Source of the DNA: Inconstantimicrobium porci
GTDB lineage: Bacteria; Bacillota; Clostridia; Clostridiales; Clostridiaceae
DNA length: 64,000 nt
Direction: 5' to 3'
NCBI RefSeq assembly: GCF_009696465.1
Contig: NZ_VULX01000007.1
Coordinates: 1-64,000, forward strand
Positions 44,306 through 53,667 of the stretch are shown here, piece after piece. The notes under the pieces are model-generated. The model made no database searches, was not told the origin of the DNA, and saw only the letters and a program-made list of their open reading frames with translations. Each line of letters begins with the position of its first letter. The stretch's first letter is position 1. The position numbers were made by a program, and so were the translations under genes.

Positions 44306-44761
44306 ATGTCTGATAAAGAGAAAATTGTACAAAGAAAATTTCATGCACTTTCTGTTTCAGATACTCCAAAGCCAAATCTTTTGAAACACTGCATATATGC
44401 ATTTATAGTAGGTGGGCTTATCTGCGATGTGGGGCAGTTTTTCACAAACCTTTTTACGAACTTTGGATATACAAAGGAAGAAGTATCTAATATCGTGCCT
44501 GTAATTATGGTGTTCTTAGGCGCACTTCTTACAGGTCTTGATATTTATGACAAAATTGCTGAATATGGAGGGGCTGGTACAGTTGTTCCAATTACAGGAT
44601 TTGCGAATGCTGTTGTATCACCAGCAATTGAATTTAAGAAAGAAGGATTCGTTTTTGGTGTTGCAGCAAAGATGTTCGTAATAGCAGGACCTGTGCTTGT
44701 ATATGGAATAGGAAGCTCTGTAATTGCAGGGCTAATATATTGGATAATAACTTTATTTTAA
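44306..44761 (+). CDS. spoVAC: Stage V sporulation protein SpoVAC
   Basis: 151 residues. Membrane protein of the dipicolinic acid channel in the inner spore membrane. Hydrophobic segments at about 30-50, 62-82, 105-125 and 130-150, with the family block FIVGGLICDVGQFFTNLF near 33. First of the spoVAC-D-E group. AATACTA at 44275-44281 matches a sigma-G -10, but I see no good -35. GAAGGTG before the ATG. Confidence 0.94.
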   Translation: MSDKEKIVQRKFHALSVSDTPKPNLLKHCIYAFIVGGLICDVGQFFTNLFTNFGYTKEEVSNIVPVIMVFLGALLTGLDIYDKIAEYGGAGTVVPITGFANAVVSPAIEFKKEGFVFGVAAKMFVIAGPVLVYGIGSSVIAGLIYWIITLF

Positions 44762-44773
44762 GGAGATGATATT

Positions 44774-45787
44774 ATGGCACTCAAAAGGGTTGGAAAACAC
44801 ACAGTTAAGTTTGAAAATCCCCCCAAGATAATTGGAACAGCAAGTATTGTAGGACCTAAGGAAGGCAAGGGACCTTTAAAAGATTATTTCGATATAATAC
44901 TTGATGATGATACGCTTGGCAAAGACAGTTATGAAAAAGCTGAATGTACTATGATGTACACTGTGGTCAATGAGGTGATAAAAAAATCAGGACTTAAAAG
45001 TGACGATATAGATTACTTTTTAGCTGGAGATCTTCTTAATCAGACAATATCAGCAAATTATGCAGCGCGGGACCTTGAAATACCCTTCTTTGGGTTGTAT
45101 GGAGCCTGTTCTACAATGACAGAATCATTGAGTCTTGGAGCTATGCTTATGGATGGAGGTTTCGCAGATCATGTAATAGCATCAACATCATCACATTTCA
45201 GTACAGCTGAAAGACAGTACAGATATCCGCTTGAATATGGATCACAGAGAGCAGAAAGTGCCCAGTGGACTGTAACTGGTTCAGGAGCAATGCTTCTTGG
45301 AAATGAAGGAGATTACCCTGAGGTAACTTATGTAACTACTGGTGTAGTTAAAGATTATGGAATACTTGATAGTGCAAATATGGGAGCAGCCATGGCACCA
45401 GCTGCAATTGATACTTTAAACACACATTTTAAAGATACAGGAAGAACACCCGACTATTATGATATTATATTGACTGGAGATCTTGGTAATGTAGGAAGAA
45501 AGTTAACTATAAACCTACTTAAAGAATATAATTATGATATATCAAAAGTCTACAATGATTGTGGAAGCCTTATTTTCTTTGATGATGAACAAAATACACA
45601 AAGTGGAGGAAGTGGATGTGGCTGTTCGGCAGTAGTTTATTGTGGGTATCTGTATAAAAAAATGATGATGAAGGAAATAAAGAGGGCTCTTATTATATCT
45701 ACAGGAGCACTAATGAGTACAACATCTTCATTTCAGGGTGAATCAATACCAGGAATTGCACATGCTGTAGCTATCGAATTCGATTAG
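44774..45787 (+). CDS. spoVAD: Stage V sporulation protein SpoVAD
   Basis: 337 residues, thiolase-like fold. Soluble subunit that binds dipicolinic acid. Typical blocks: ENPPKIIGTASIVGPKEGKG near the start, FFGLYGACSTMTESLSLGAM (about 97-116, with the conserved Cys), and GSGCGCSAVVYCGYLYKKM near 280. AGGAGAT ribosome site, 12 bases after spoVAC. Confidence 0.96.
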   Translation: MALKRVGKHTVKFENPPKIIGTASIVGPKEGKGPLKDYFDIILDDDTLGKDSYEKAECTMMYTVVNEVIKKSGLKSDDIDYFLAGDLLNQTISANYAARDLEIPFFGLYGACSTMTESLSLGAMLMDGGFADHVIASTSSHFSTAERQYRYPLEYGSQRAESAQWTVTGSGAMLLGNEGDYPEVTYVTTGVVKDYGILDSANMGAAMAPAAIDTLNTHFKDTGRTPDYYDIILTGDLGNVGRKLTINLLKEYNYDISKVYNDCGSLIFFDDEQNTQSGGSGCGCSAVVYCGYLYKKMMMKEIKRALIISTGALMSTTSSFQGESIPGIAHAVAIEFD

Positions 45788-45807
45788 ATGCAGGAAGAGT
45801 ATTTATT

Positions 45808-45836
45808 TTGACAGTGTACTTAAATATACATATAAT
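45808..45836 (+). promoter_or_regulatory. Perfect sigma-A consensus promoter before spoVAE
   Basis: TTGACA (45808-45813), 17-base spacer, TATAAT (45831-45836). Start would be near 45843, giving a leader of about 15 bases that just includes the ribosome site. Unexpected inside a forespore operon. Confidence 0.75.
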
Positions 45837-45857
45837 TAATGAAAGAGAGGAATACGG

Positions 45858-46217
45858 ATGAAATCATATTTAATGGCTTTCGTTGTAGGAGGGATTATCT
45901 GTGTTATTGCACAGATTTTAATGGATAAAACAAAACTTACTCCTGCAAGAATTCTTGTTATGTTTGTAACTTTGGGAGTAATACTAGGGTCTTTTAATAT
46001 ATATGATAAAATCGTTGAGATAGGAGGGGCTGGAGCAACAGTTCCTCTTCCGAGTTTTGGCAATGGACTCGCTAAGGCTGTAAAAAAAGAGGTGGATTCA
46101 AATGGATTAATCGGAGCATTTACTGGAGGAATTAAAGGAGCAGCAGGAGGTATCACTGCTTCAATATTCTTTGGTTATTTAGCTGCACTGATTTTTAATC
46201 CTAAAACTAAAAATTAA
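45858..46217 (+). CDS. spoVAE: Stage V sporulation protein SpoVAE (SpoVAEb)
   Basis: 119 residues, membrane protein with four hydrophobic segments (about 4-22, 32-50, 60-75, 90-112). Similar at its start to SpoVAC (AFVVGGIICVIAQ), as usual for this pair. Part of the dipicolinic acid channel. It lies 70 bases after spoVAD with a consensus vegetative promoter in the gap. Confidence 0.92.
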   Translation: MKSYLMAFVVGGIICVIAQILMDKTKLTPARILVMFVTLGVILGSFNIYDKIVEIGGAGATVPLPSFGNGLAKAVKKEVDSNGLIGAFTGGIKGAAGGITASIFFGYLAALIFNPKTKN

Positions 46218-46229
46218 TCTTTATATAGT

Positions 46230-46329
46230 TTATAATGTATAATTTAATGTGAAGTTTAGCTGCATATATACGATAAGAAATATTGTGTTTATAATTGGTG
46301 AAAATTTCGGATTTGATTATACATTATAA
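46230..46329. repeat. Hairpin element E9 (atypical, arms only)
   Basis: Perfect 14-base inverted repeats, TTATAATGTATAAT (46230-46243) and 46316-46329. The arms use the same words as E1, E10 and E14, but the interior lacks the B, D and F modules. Confidence 0.7.
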
Positions 46330-46366
46330 TTAATTAGCAAATTAAGAATAAGGAGCGGAAAATATT

Positions 46367-48874
46367 TTGAATTGGTATAGTCTTTCATGGAACAAGGTGG
46401 TAGAAATGCTGCTGAGTGATGTATATAAAGGAATAAAACCTGATGAAGTTGAGGAAAGAAGACAGCATTTCGGTAATAATAAATTAAATATTAATATAGA
46501 GCAGAAAATAAAAAGTGCCGTTAAATCAACAATGCAGCCATACTTATTTATATATCTTGCAGTAGTAATTGCACTGTATGTTAATAAAAATTATCTAATA
46601 GCTTCTATATCAGTAATTACTTTTATTGCAATGTTTTCAATGAAAGTGTATTTAGAAGTAAAGGATATTAAACAGTACAAGCCTTTTTTGAATCTTAATG
46701 ATGATATTGTAACTGTTATAAGAGGACATAATACACTGAAAATAAAGGCTGAGGAACTTGTTGTCGGAGATATAGTTGAAATTAAGGCTAATACAGTTGT
46801 GCCAGCAGACATAAGAATAACTGAATGTGAAAATCTTAAAACATTTGAAAAGAATTTAACTGGTGAGAAATTTATAATTGAGAAATATGCTACTAAGGTA
46901 GAGGATAAAGTTACTTCTTTTACTGAAATGAGAAATATACTTTTTAAAGGTACTACTGTTGTAAGTGGGACAGGCTATGGAATAGTTGTTGGCACTGGTA
47001 TAAACACAGAAATCGGCAAGATTATTAATTCCATGACAACAATGAAAGAAAAGAATAATGGATTTATGAATGGCTTATATCTTAAGCTAAATAAGTGTAT
47101 AACTATAGGAACTGTAATTGTTATAGCAGCAGCTGTTATACAGAAGGTTGTATTTGATAATTTGAGTAGTGAAATGATTGGGTATTTTCTTACTGTACTG
47201 GCAACTATGTTTCCAATTATAAGTGTGTTTGTTAATGGAATAATGATTAAAAGAGTTCTTCTATCACATGGAATTGAGATTATAAGAATGGGTGCTATTG
47301 ATAAGATATCTGAAACAAACATGATTTTTATACCAAAAGAAGGCGGAATATGTGAAAAAAGCCTTAAGGTCAAGCAAATATATGTAAACAATAAGCTTGA
47401 ATATATACATAATATAAAGGATATTAATTCTACTTTTAAGAGACTTATCGAAATTTCAGTATTATGTAATAATGCTGTATATGATCCTGATACTGACAAG
47501 GGAAAAGGAGAATATCAGGATATGGCTCTTTTAAAAATGGCTTATAAGAGAGACATATTTCGTGGAAATCTCTTAAAAACACAAGATAGGATATTTGAAA
47601 TACCATTTGATTCAGACAGAAGAATGATGACAACTGTAAACAGGTTTAAGAAGAAATATAGAGTGAATCTTAAGGGCGCAGTTGATGAGGTTATCGTAAA
47701 GTGTACTCATATTATGAAAGATGGAGTGGAAGTTGAGATAACAAGCGAAGATATAGATAATATAAAAGCTGCTGATTTTAAGATGTCAGACGAAGGATAT
47801 ACAACTATTGCAATAGCTTATAGAAACTTTGGCTATCAGCCTTCTGAAGATGAAAATATAGAGAGTAATCTTGTATTTGTTGGAATGGTTGGTTTTGAGT
47901 CAAAGATGATTGAAGATATAAAAGATAAGGTGACTGAACTTAGAGGATTAGGGGTAACGCCAATAGTGTTTACTGATGATAATAAGATTACATCTGCAAG
48001 CATGGGTAAATCAATCGGTATGGCTAGAAACGTCTTTAACATAATGTCGGGCGTAGAACTTGAAAATATGAAAAAGGATGAATTCGATAAAACGGTTTTA
48101 AGAACGAAAATATTTTCAAGGGTAAACAATAATCTTAAGAGCAGAATCCTTGATGTATTTATTAAAGATGAGAAAAAAGTTGCTATGCTTGGTGAGAACA
48201 TAAATGATATAGTTATGCTTAAAGCATCACATCTTTCAGTTTCTAATGGAGCTAAGTGTCCATCTACAGTAAAAAAGTTATCAGACATTTATATGAAAAA
48301 AGATTATATAAGTGGATTTATAAGGCTTTTCAGATATGAAAAACTGTTTACTAGAAATCTAAACTTATTTATTCAGTTTATAATGTTTGTGCTTATAGCA
48401 GAGCTTGCTATGATTTTTACGCTTCATAATTTAGGATTCCTTGATTCAATAAATCTTTATGTTCTAGCAGTATTTAATATTATAGGCATGCCTCTTATCT
48501 TACAACCGGTTATAACTAATTCCGCTGACAAGGTAAATAGCATAAGGTTTTACAATTATTTGCCGGGAGCTTTGATAGAAGCTGTAGCAGTGATTATATG
48601 TCTTGATTTAAGAACTGACTTGAATTCTGGATTTATAATATTTATGAGCTTTATATCAGCTACTGTTATTACAACTGTTATTCAGAATAAAATCAATATA
48701 TTTAAAGATAAACTAAACGTTATAATTTATTCAGTTATTGCAGCTGTTGTTTTAGGAATAATAGTATTTACATGGGTAAACTTCAGCTTAACTAAAAATG
48801 ATTTATATACTATGGGTGGTTTGTGGATATTATTTATAGTAATTGAATTTTTATTGGAAAAGTGGCGACAATAA
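46367..48874 (+). CDS. P-type ATPase homologue that has lost its catalytic motifs
   Basis: 835 residues, intact from a TTG with AGGAGCGG upstream. The fold of a cation P-type ATPase is clear along its length and aligns with the Ca-ATPase at 31366. However, the phosphorylated Asp of DKTGT is gone (MIFIPKEGGICEKSLKVKQI near residue 322), TGD reads TDD, GDGxND reads GENINDIVM (near 609), and M4 lacks PEGL. TGE (near 165) and KGA remain. It should not hydrolyse ATP by the normal cycle. Position next to spoVAC-D-E suggests a structural or sensory role in sporulating cells, which is an inference. Confidence 0.85.
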   Translation: MNWYSLSWNKVVEMLLSDVYKGIKPDEVEERRQHFGNNKLNINIEQKIKSAVKSTMQPYLFIYLAVVIALYVNKNYLIASISVITFIAMFSMKVYLEVKDIKQYKPFLNLNDDIVTVIRGHNTLKIKAEELVVGDIVEIKANTVVPADIRITECENLKTFEKNLTGEKFIIEKYATKVEDKVTSFTEMRNILFKGTTVVSGTGYGIVVGTGINTEIGKIINSMTTMKEKNNGFMNGLYLKLNKCITIGTVIVIAAAVIQKVVFDNLSSEMIGYFLTVLATMFPIISVFVNGIMIKRVLLSHGIEIIRMGAIDKISETNMIFIPKEGGICEKSLKVKQIYVNNKLEYIHNIKDINSTFKRLIEISVLCNNAVYDPDTDKGKGEYQDMALLKMAYKRDIFRGNLLKTQDRIFEIPFDSDRRMMTTVNRFKKKYRVNLKGAVDEVIVKCTHIMKDGVEVEITSEDIDNIKAADFKMSDEGYTTIAIAYRNFGYQPSEDENIESNLVFVGMVGFESKMIEDIKDKVTELRGLGVTPIVFTDDNKITSASMGKSIGMARNVFNIMSGVELENMKKDEFDKTVLRTKIFSRVNNNLKSRILDVFIKDEKKVAMLGENINDIVMLKASHLSVSNGAKCPSTVKKLSDIYMKKDYISGFIRLFRYEKLFTRNLNLFIQFIMFVLIAELAMIFTLHNLGFLDSINLYVLAVFNIIGMPLILQPVITNSADKVNSIRFYNYLPGALIEAVAVIICLDLRTDLNSGFIIFMSFISATVITTVIQNKINIFKDKLNVIIYSVIAAVVLGIIVFTWVNFSLTKNDLYTMGGLWILFIVIEFLLEKWRQ

Positions 48875-48896
48875 ATTAATATTGAGGTGATTAGTA

Positions 48897-50576
48897 ATGA
48901 GTGTTAAAAGACCTCTTGTTAATTTATGTGTAGCTGCATTTGCCGGTATATTATTTTATGATATATATGAATATTCTTCTTTGTGTGCAGTATTATTTGC
49001 TGCACTATTTTTTTTACTTGTTTTTATAATTAGCGGAAAGAAAATGATGTTTGTTTGCATGATAATGATGTCTGTAGCATTAGCTGATACGTATGTTTAT
49101 TATAATTTTTATGAAGAAGGCAGAATGCTGAAAGTTTCAGTAACGGATGTTAGTAAAGATGATATCTATGGAGATCTGCAGGGTAGAAGGGTTCAAATTA
49201 TTGGTGAAAAGCATAATCTCTATAAAGGAGATGATTATGTAGTAACAGGATTTTATAAGAACTCAAATAATATTGAAAAAGGGATATGCGGCATAGTCAA
49301 TGTTGAAAAAGTAATAAGCAGAAAGCAGACTTTAAAGGGATGCATGGCGAGATTCAATGACAAAATCTATGAAAGATTAAAGGAAAGCATAGGCAAAAGA
49401 GATACATCTATAGTTATGAGCGCTGCTTTTGGTAATAAGGATTATATATCAGAAGATGATAAGGATACGCTTAATGAGTTTGGTGTATCACATATTATAA
49501 GTGTATCTGGATTTCATATTTCTCTTATTTATATGATATTGTTGAAGATTTCTGGATTTTATGTATCCACTATAGCTACATTCTTGTATGTCATTTTTAC
49601 AGGTTCACCGCCATCTGCATTGAGGGCTTTTTTTATGATGAGTGTACTTATGCTGTCCAAAAAAGCCATGAAGAATTATGATGCAGTATCTTCATTATGT
49701 CTCTCAGCTCTTATACTTGTGCTTTATAAACCTTATAATTTATTTAGTATTGGATTTCTGCTTAGTTATGCAGCAGCACTTGGCATAATATTATTTCATA
49801 GGAAGATACGATATGCAATGTATAAGCTTCCTGAAAGGATTGGTGAGGCGGTAAGTATTTCATTAGCTGCTCAAGTGTTTGCTTTTCCGATTATAGCTTT
49901 ATGCTTTAAAGATGTATCACTTAATTTTATATGGGGCAACCTTTTTCTTGTACCTTTTTTCAGTATAATGATAATACTAGGTGATTTCTCTATTGCTGCC
50001 TATTTTATAGAACCGGTTTTTAAGATATTATGCATTTTTATAAAAGTAAATATCACCGCCATTAGAGGATGTATTTTTCTGTTAGATAAGATTTCGCTGC
50101 CGATGCTCAGAGTAAATGTTAGTATAGTTTGTGTTTACTGTATCCTGCTTATCTGTGCCTATTTTTATCTTAATGGATTCAAAAAACTTAAATATGCACC
50201 AATTCCGCTATTGTTTTATATGCTCTTTTCAATGTATAATTTTAATCCTAAGATTACTTTTGTCAGACAAAAATATGATAAAGGTGTATATATAGAGAGT
50301 GGATTTTCCAAGATGATTATATTAAAGAAGTCACAGTACAATAATTTTAATTATCTTGATTATAATGAAAAGATTTATCTAGATAACGGAGGCTATATTA
50401 AAATAGGAAATAGCGTATTTTGTTATGATAAAACTCTTTCCAATATGTATATAAGGAACAAATCAGGGAAAGTGAATATAAAGTGGCTTGATAAAGATAA
50501 GAAGAGAAGCAGTGACTATGATATAATAGACATAGATGAAAATGGTGGAACAATTTATTTAAATAAAATTAACTAA
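48897..50576 (+). CDS. comEC: ComEC/Rec2 competence domain protein, lacking the hydrolase domain
   Basis: 559 residues. N-terminal membrane helices and an OB-like domain (about 75-145), then the Competence domain (about 190-430) with VSHIISVSGFHISLIYMILL and PPSALRAFFMMSVLML. It forms the channel for single-strand DNA uptake. Full-length ComEC proteins have a C-terminal metallo-beta-lactamase domain of about 250 residues; here only about 110 residues without its His/Asp motif follow. GAGGTGA upstream. Precedes holA, the usual order in Firmicutes. Confidence 0.85.
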   Translation: MSVKRPLVNLCVAAFAGILFYDIYEYSSLCAVLFAALFFLLVFIISGKKMMFVCMIMMSVALADTYVYYNFYEEGRMLKVSVTDVSKDDIYGDLQGRRVQIIGEKHNLYKGDDYVVTGFYKNSNNIEKGICGIVNVEKVISRKQTLKGCMARFNDKIYERLKESIGKRDTSIVMSAAFGNKDYISEDDKDTLNEFGVSHIISVSGFHISLIYMILLKISGFYVSTIATFLYVIFTGSPPSALRAFFMMSVLMLSKKAMKNYDAVSSLCLSALILVLYKPYNLFSIGFLLSYAAALGIILFHRKIRYAMYKLPERIGEAVSISLAAQVFAFPIIALCFKDVSLNFIWGNLFLVPFFSIMIILGDFSIAAYFIEPVFKILCIFIKVNITAIRGCIFLLDKISLPMLRVNVSIVCVYCILLICAYFYLNGFKKLKYAPIPLLFYMLFSMYNFNPKITFVRQKYDKGVYIESGFSKMIILKKSQYNNFNYLDYNEKIYLDNGGYIKIGNSVFCYDKTLSNMYIRNKSGKVNIKWLDKDKKRSSDYDIIDIDENGGTIYLNKIN

Positions 50577-50620
50577 CTTAACACTATAATAAATTTATGC
50601 TTATAGATATTTATAATAAA

Positions 50621-50820
50621 TGTAAAATTTAGAATGTAAAATGTATAATTTCGGATTGAACTCCCTTTTTGGAGTTCTAAAAAGAGGACGAATTCCTCTT
50701 TAAAACTCTTTGGAAAATACATATTTTAGAGGTTTGGAGGCTTGCCTCCATTTTAATAAAGAAATCAGTTCGCTGATTTCATGCTGAATTATGCATTATA
50801 AAGTATACATTTTAAATTAT
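50621..50820 (+). repeat. Modular hairpin element E10
   Basis: Arms of AGAATGTA/AATGTATAAT words and ATTATGCATTATAAAG/ATACATTTTA words. Modules: GAACTCC/GGAGTTC (B), AGAGGACG/TCCTCT (C), GAGGTTTGGAGG/CCTCC (D), GAAATCAG-TTCG-CTGATTTC (F). Confidence 0.88.
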
Positions 50821-50836
50821 ATGAAAGGTAGAACGT

Positions 50837-51865
50837 ATGATTGATTTAGAAATTTTAGAGAACAATGTTAAGAAGAATGATATTAAAAATAAATATATAT
50901 TTGTAGGGCTTGATGAACTGCTTATTAAAGAAGGGATAGATTCTATAATTAACAGTACTCTTGATGAAAACTTTAGGGAACTTAACCTTATTCGTATAGA
51001 TGGTATGAATACAACATTCAAGTCAATTATGGATAACTGTGAAACACTTCCTTTTATGAGTAGTAAGAAAGTTGTTGTTGTATACAGAGCAGAATTTTTA
51101 AAGGATAAGACTGACAGTGCTTCTAAATCACTTTACACTGAGATGAGGGAGTATCTTAAGAATACTCCAGACCATTGCGTACTTATTATGTATTATCTTC
51201 TTAATGACAAAAGAGATAGGGCTGAGAAGAATCTTAAGTTTAAGACATTAGGAAAAACTTGCGAAATAGTTAAGGCCGATAAACTTAGAGGTGAGAAACT
51301 CCTTAAAAAGGTAAAGTCTATTTTTGATGAGAAGGGTAAAGACATAGGAAGAATTGAACTTAAGTATTTCTGTGATACAGTAGAAAACAATTTTAACGTA
51401 ATTGAAAGAGAAGCTGAAAAACTTGTATGCTATGTCGGTGATAATAACATAACAAGAGATGATATAATTGCACTTACACCTAAGAAGGAAGACGAAGACG
51501 TTTTTGACCTTGTAGAGTTTTTAAGCATCAAAAGACCTGAAAAGGCTATTGATCTTATGAATGAACTTATAGCAAAAGGTGAGTCAGTTACTAAGATTCT
51601 TGCACTTGTTGAAAATCAGATGAATATGCTGTTTAAGATAAAATCAAAACTAGATGAGAAAAAGAGCAAGGATTTAATTGCAAGAGAAATAGGCAGACCT
51701 TTATTTGTTGCGGAAAAGCTTATAGGACAGAGTAGAAAATTTTCATATAAGTCACTTGAATTTGCCATGAAGGAATGTGTAAAAACAGACAGACTTTTAA
51801 AAAGCACAGGCGGAGATAAGAAGATGGAGATGGAACTACTATTTTTGAACATTTGCATAAAATAA
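50837..51865 (+). CDS. holA: DNA polymerase III delta subunit
   Basis: 342 residues, clamp-loader subunit that opens the sliding clamp. The N-terminal domain has YIFVGLDELLIKEGIDSII (degenerate nucleotide site, as usual for delta), LPFMSSKKVVVVYRAEFL and a Leu-rich C-terminal collar domain (about 210-342). GAAAGG upstream of the ATG. Follows comEC as in Bacillus. Confidence 0.93.
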   Translation: MIDLEILENNVKKNDIKNKYIFVGLDELLIKEGIDSIINSTLDENFRELNLIRIDGMNTTFKSIMDNCETLPFMSSKKVVVVYRAEFLKDKTDSASKSLYTEMREYLKNTPDHCVLIMYYLLNDKRDRAEKNLKFKTLGKTCEIVKADKLRGEKLLKKVKSIFDEKGKDIGRIELKYFCDTVENNFNVIEREAEKLVCYVGDNNITRDDIIALTPKKEDEDVFDLVEFLSIKRPEKAIDLMNELIAKGESVTKILALVENQMNMLFKIKSKLDEKKSKDLIAREIGRPLFVAEKLIGQSRKFSYKSLEFAMKECVKTDRLLKSTGGDKKMEMELLFLNICIK

Positions 51866-51925
51866 TTAAAAGTGAAGAGTAAAAATGAAACTAAGATAAA
51901 CATGCTATATGAGAGAAAGCAATGT

Positions 51926-52165
51926 AATGCCAAATGCCAAGTGCCAAACGCCAAATGAAGGTTATAATTCATGGAGCTGCACCCATGAATTTAATATAAT
52001 GGAGAGACACCCCTCCAAGCCACCTGCCGGATTACTGAACGTAATACGGCTTGTTTTTTACTCAGCGTGTAGTTATTAAATTAAGTAACTTCACCAATTT
52101 AGTTGATACTAGCTCTAATTTTTAATAAAAAGAGCTTTTAGATAGATTTGTCCTCTTAATTAAAA
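51926..52165 (-). repeat. Modular hairpin element E11 (one arm missing)
   Basis: Reversed order. Left arm of AATGCCAA words (51926-51960) without a matching right arm. Modules: AATTCATG/CATGAATT (F), GGAG/CTCC (D), CGGATTAC/GTAATACGG (E), and AAGAGC...CCTCTT (C, like E3). Confidence 0.7.
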
Positions 52166-52175
52166 AGTGTTTTTG

Positions 52176-52210
52176 CGCAAAAAATAACCGGTCTATACTG
52201 ACCGGTTTAT
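52176..52210 (-). terminator. Terminator of rpsT
   Basis: ACCGGTC-TATACT-GACCGGT palindrome followed on the minus strand by six T. Confidence 0.9.
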
Positions 52211-52219
52211 TTATTACAA

Positions 52220-52483
52220 TTAAGCCATTGCGTTTAACTTTGCAGCTAGTCTAGATTTCTTTCTAGCAGCCATGTTCTTGTGAACAACACCTTTAGTGCA
52301 AGCCATATCTAAAGCTTTAGCAGTTTTAGAGAAAGCAGCTGTAGCTTCTTCCTTATTTCCAGCAACTATTGATGCTTCAAAGTTCTTTATCTCTGTCTTA
52401 AGAGCTGACTTTATCATCTTATTTCTTAAAGTTTTGTTTGCAGTAACTTTAATTCTTTTTTTAGCTGATTTAATATTTGCCAT
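52220..52483 (-). CDS. rpsT: Ribosomal protein bS20
   Basis: 87 residues, basic and helical: [20 protein letters not shown] at the start and [20 protein letters not shown] at the end are typical. Binds 16S rRNA in the small subunit. GGGGGTG lies before the ATG. Confidence 0.97.
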   Translation of the reverse strand: MANIKSAKKRIKVTANKTLRNKMIKSALKTEIKNFEASIVAGNKEEATAAFSKTAKALDMACTKGVVHKNMAARKKSRLAAKLNAMA

Positions 52484-52565
52484 TGGTATTCACCCCCTTC
52501 GTTATTTTAGGGTTCTCTGCAGTTTTTGGGGAAATCTGCGTCCGAGTTAATATTCAACAAGGGTT

Positions 52566-52594
52566 ATTATAGCATTGATAAGGTGTTTGTTCAA
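52566..52594 (-). promoter_or_regulatory. Sigma-A promoter of rpsT
   Basis: On the minus strand: TTGAAC (52594-52589), 17-base spacer, TATAAT (52571-52566). It leaves a leader of about 75 bases before rpsT. Confidence 0.75.
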
Positions 52595-52608
52595 GTTTTT
52601 TATTAAAA

Positions 52609-52638
52609 TAAATAAAAATAAAGTGTGAGGAAATACTA
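52609..52638 (+). promoter_or_regulatory. Candidate sigma-G promoter of gpr
   Basis: TAAATA (52609-52614), 17-base spacer, AATACTA (52632-52638). Sigma-G sites are close to TGAATA-N17/18-CATACTA. The site overlaps the region of the divergent rpsT promoter. Confidence 0.45.
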
Positions 52639-52692
52639 AATTATAAGTTGAAAAACGTACTAAAAAGTATTTTAAGAAGGTGACATAAATAA

Positions 52693-53667
52693 ATGATTAA
52701 TGTAAGAACAGATTTAGCCGTAGAAGCAAGAGAAATTTATAAAAACATACATAAAAGAGAAGCAGATGGCGTTATATTTAAAGAAGATGAAAAAGATGAT
52801 ATAAAGATTACAACAGTTGAGGTAACTACACCCGAAGGTGCTGAGAAAATTGGTAAATCTATAGGGAAGTATATAACAGTTGATATACCAGAATATACAC
52901 ATTATGATGGCGAGCTTATGGACGATGTATCAAAGGTAGTTGCGGATTATCTTGCAGATCTTATTGAGGTAAAAGAGGATAAGACTGCGCTTGTAATCGG
53001 GCTTGGCAACAGGAATATTACGCCTGATGCACTTGGACCTAAGGTTGTGGAACAGATGATGATAACAAGACATCTTAAAAAGGTAATGCCTGATACTATT
53101 GATGATTCAGTAAGATCAGTATGTGCATTATCACCTGGTGTTTTGGGTATAACTGGTATAGAAACTGTTGAAATTGTTAAAGCAGTTGTTGATAAAATTA
53201 AGCCCTCACTTGTAATATGCATTGATGCTCTGGCTGCAAGAAATTTAGAAAGAATAAATAAAACAATTCAGATAGGAAGTACTGGAATATCACCTGGAGC
53301 AGGGGTTGGAAACAACAGGGAAGGAATAAACGAACAATCTCTGGGAGTGCCCGTAATAGCAATTGGAGTTCCTACAGTTGTTTATGCTTCAACTATAGTA
53401 AATGATTCTATAGATAATATAATTGATGGTCTTATGGAGCAGACAAAAAATAATAAGGCTTTTTTCTCAATGCTTAAGGATATAGATAAGAATGAAAAGA
53501 GTGCACTTATAAAATCAATGATCAGTGAAAAGGGCAAGGATATGATAGTAACGCCTAAAGAGATAGATGTAATAATAGAATCAGTATCAAAAATTATTTC
53601 AATGTCAATAAATAAAGCTCTTCAGCCAAATCTTGAAATGGAAGACATCAATAAATTTATGAATTAG
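52693..53667 (+). CDS. gpr: Spore germination protease GPR
   Basis: 324 residues. Aspartic protease that degrades small acid-soluble proteins on germination; made as a zymogen in the forespore. The segment NVRTDLAVEAREIY at the start, LVIGLGNRNITPDALGPKVV (about 97-116, with the catalytic region) and VICIDALAARNLERINKTIQ near 176 are typical. AAGGTGA ribosome site. Divergent from rpsT. Confidence 0.95.
   Translation: MINVRTDLAVEAREIYKNIHKREADGVIFKEDEKDDIKITTVEVTTPEGAEKIGKSIGKYITVDIPEYTHYDGELMDDVSKVVADYLADLIEVKEDKTALVIGLGNRNITPDALGPKVVEQMMITRHLKKVMPDTIDDSVRSVCALSPGVLGITGIETVEIVKAVVDKIKPSLVICIDALAARNLERINKTIQIGSTGISPGAGVGNNREGINEQSLGVPVIAIGVPTVVYASTIVNDSIDNIIDGLMEQTKNNKAFFSMLKDIDKNEKSALIKSMISEKGKDMIVTPKEIDVIIESVSKIISMSINKALQPNLEMEDINKFMN

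Noticed and set aside
46975-47499. Minus-strand frame of 174 codons
   Set aside because: Lies wholly within the P-type ATPase homologue and has a Ile/Leu/Ser-rich translation typical of antisense frames in AT-rich genes.
46367-48874. Calling the second P-type ATPase a pseudogene
   Set aside because: The frame is full length with a ribosome site and no stops or frameshifts; loss is limited to catalytic motifs, so a pseudoenzyme is the better reading.
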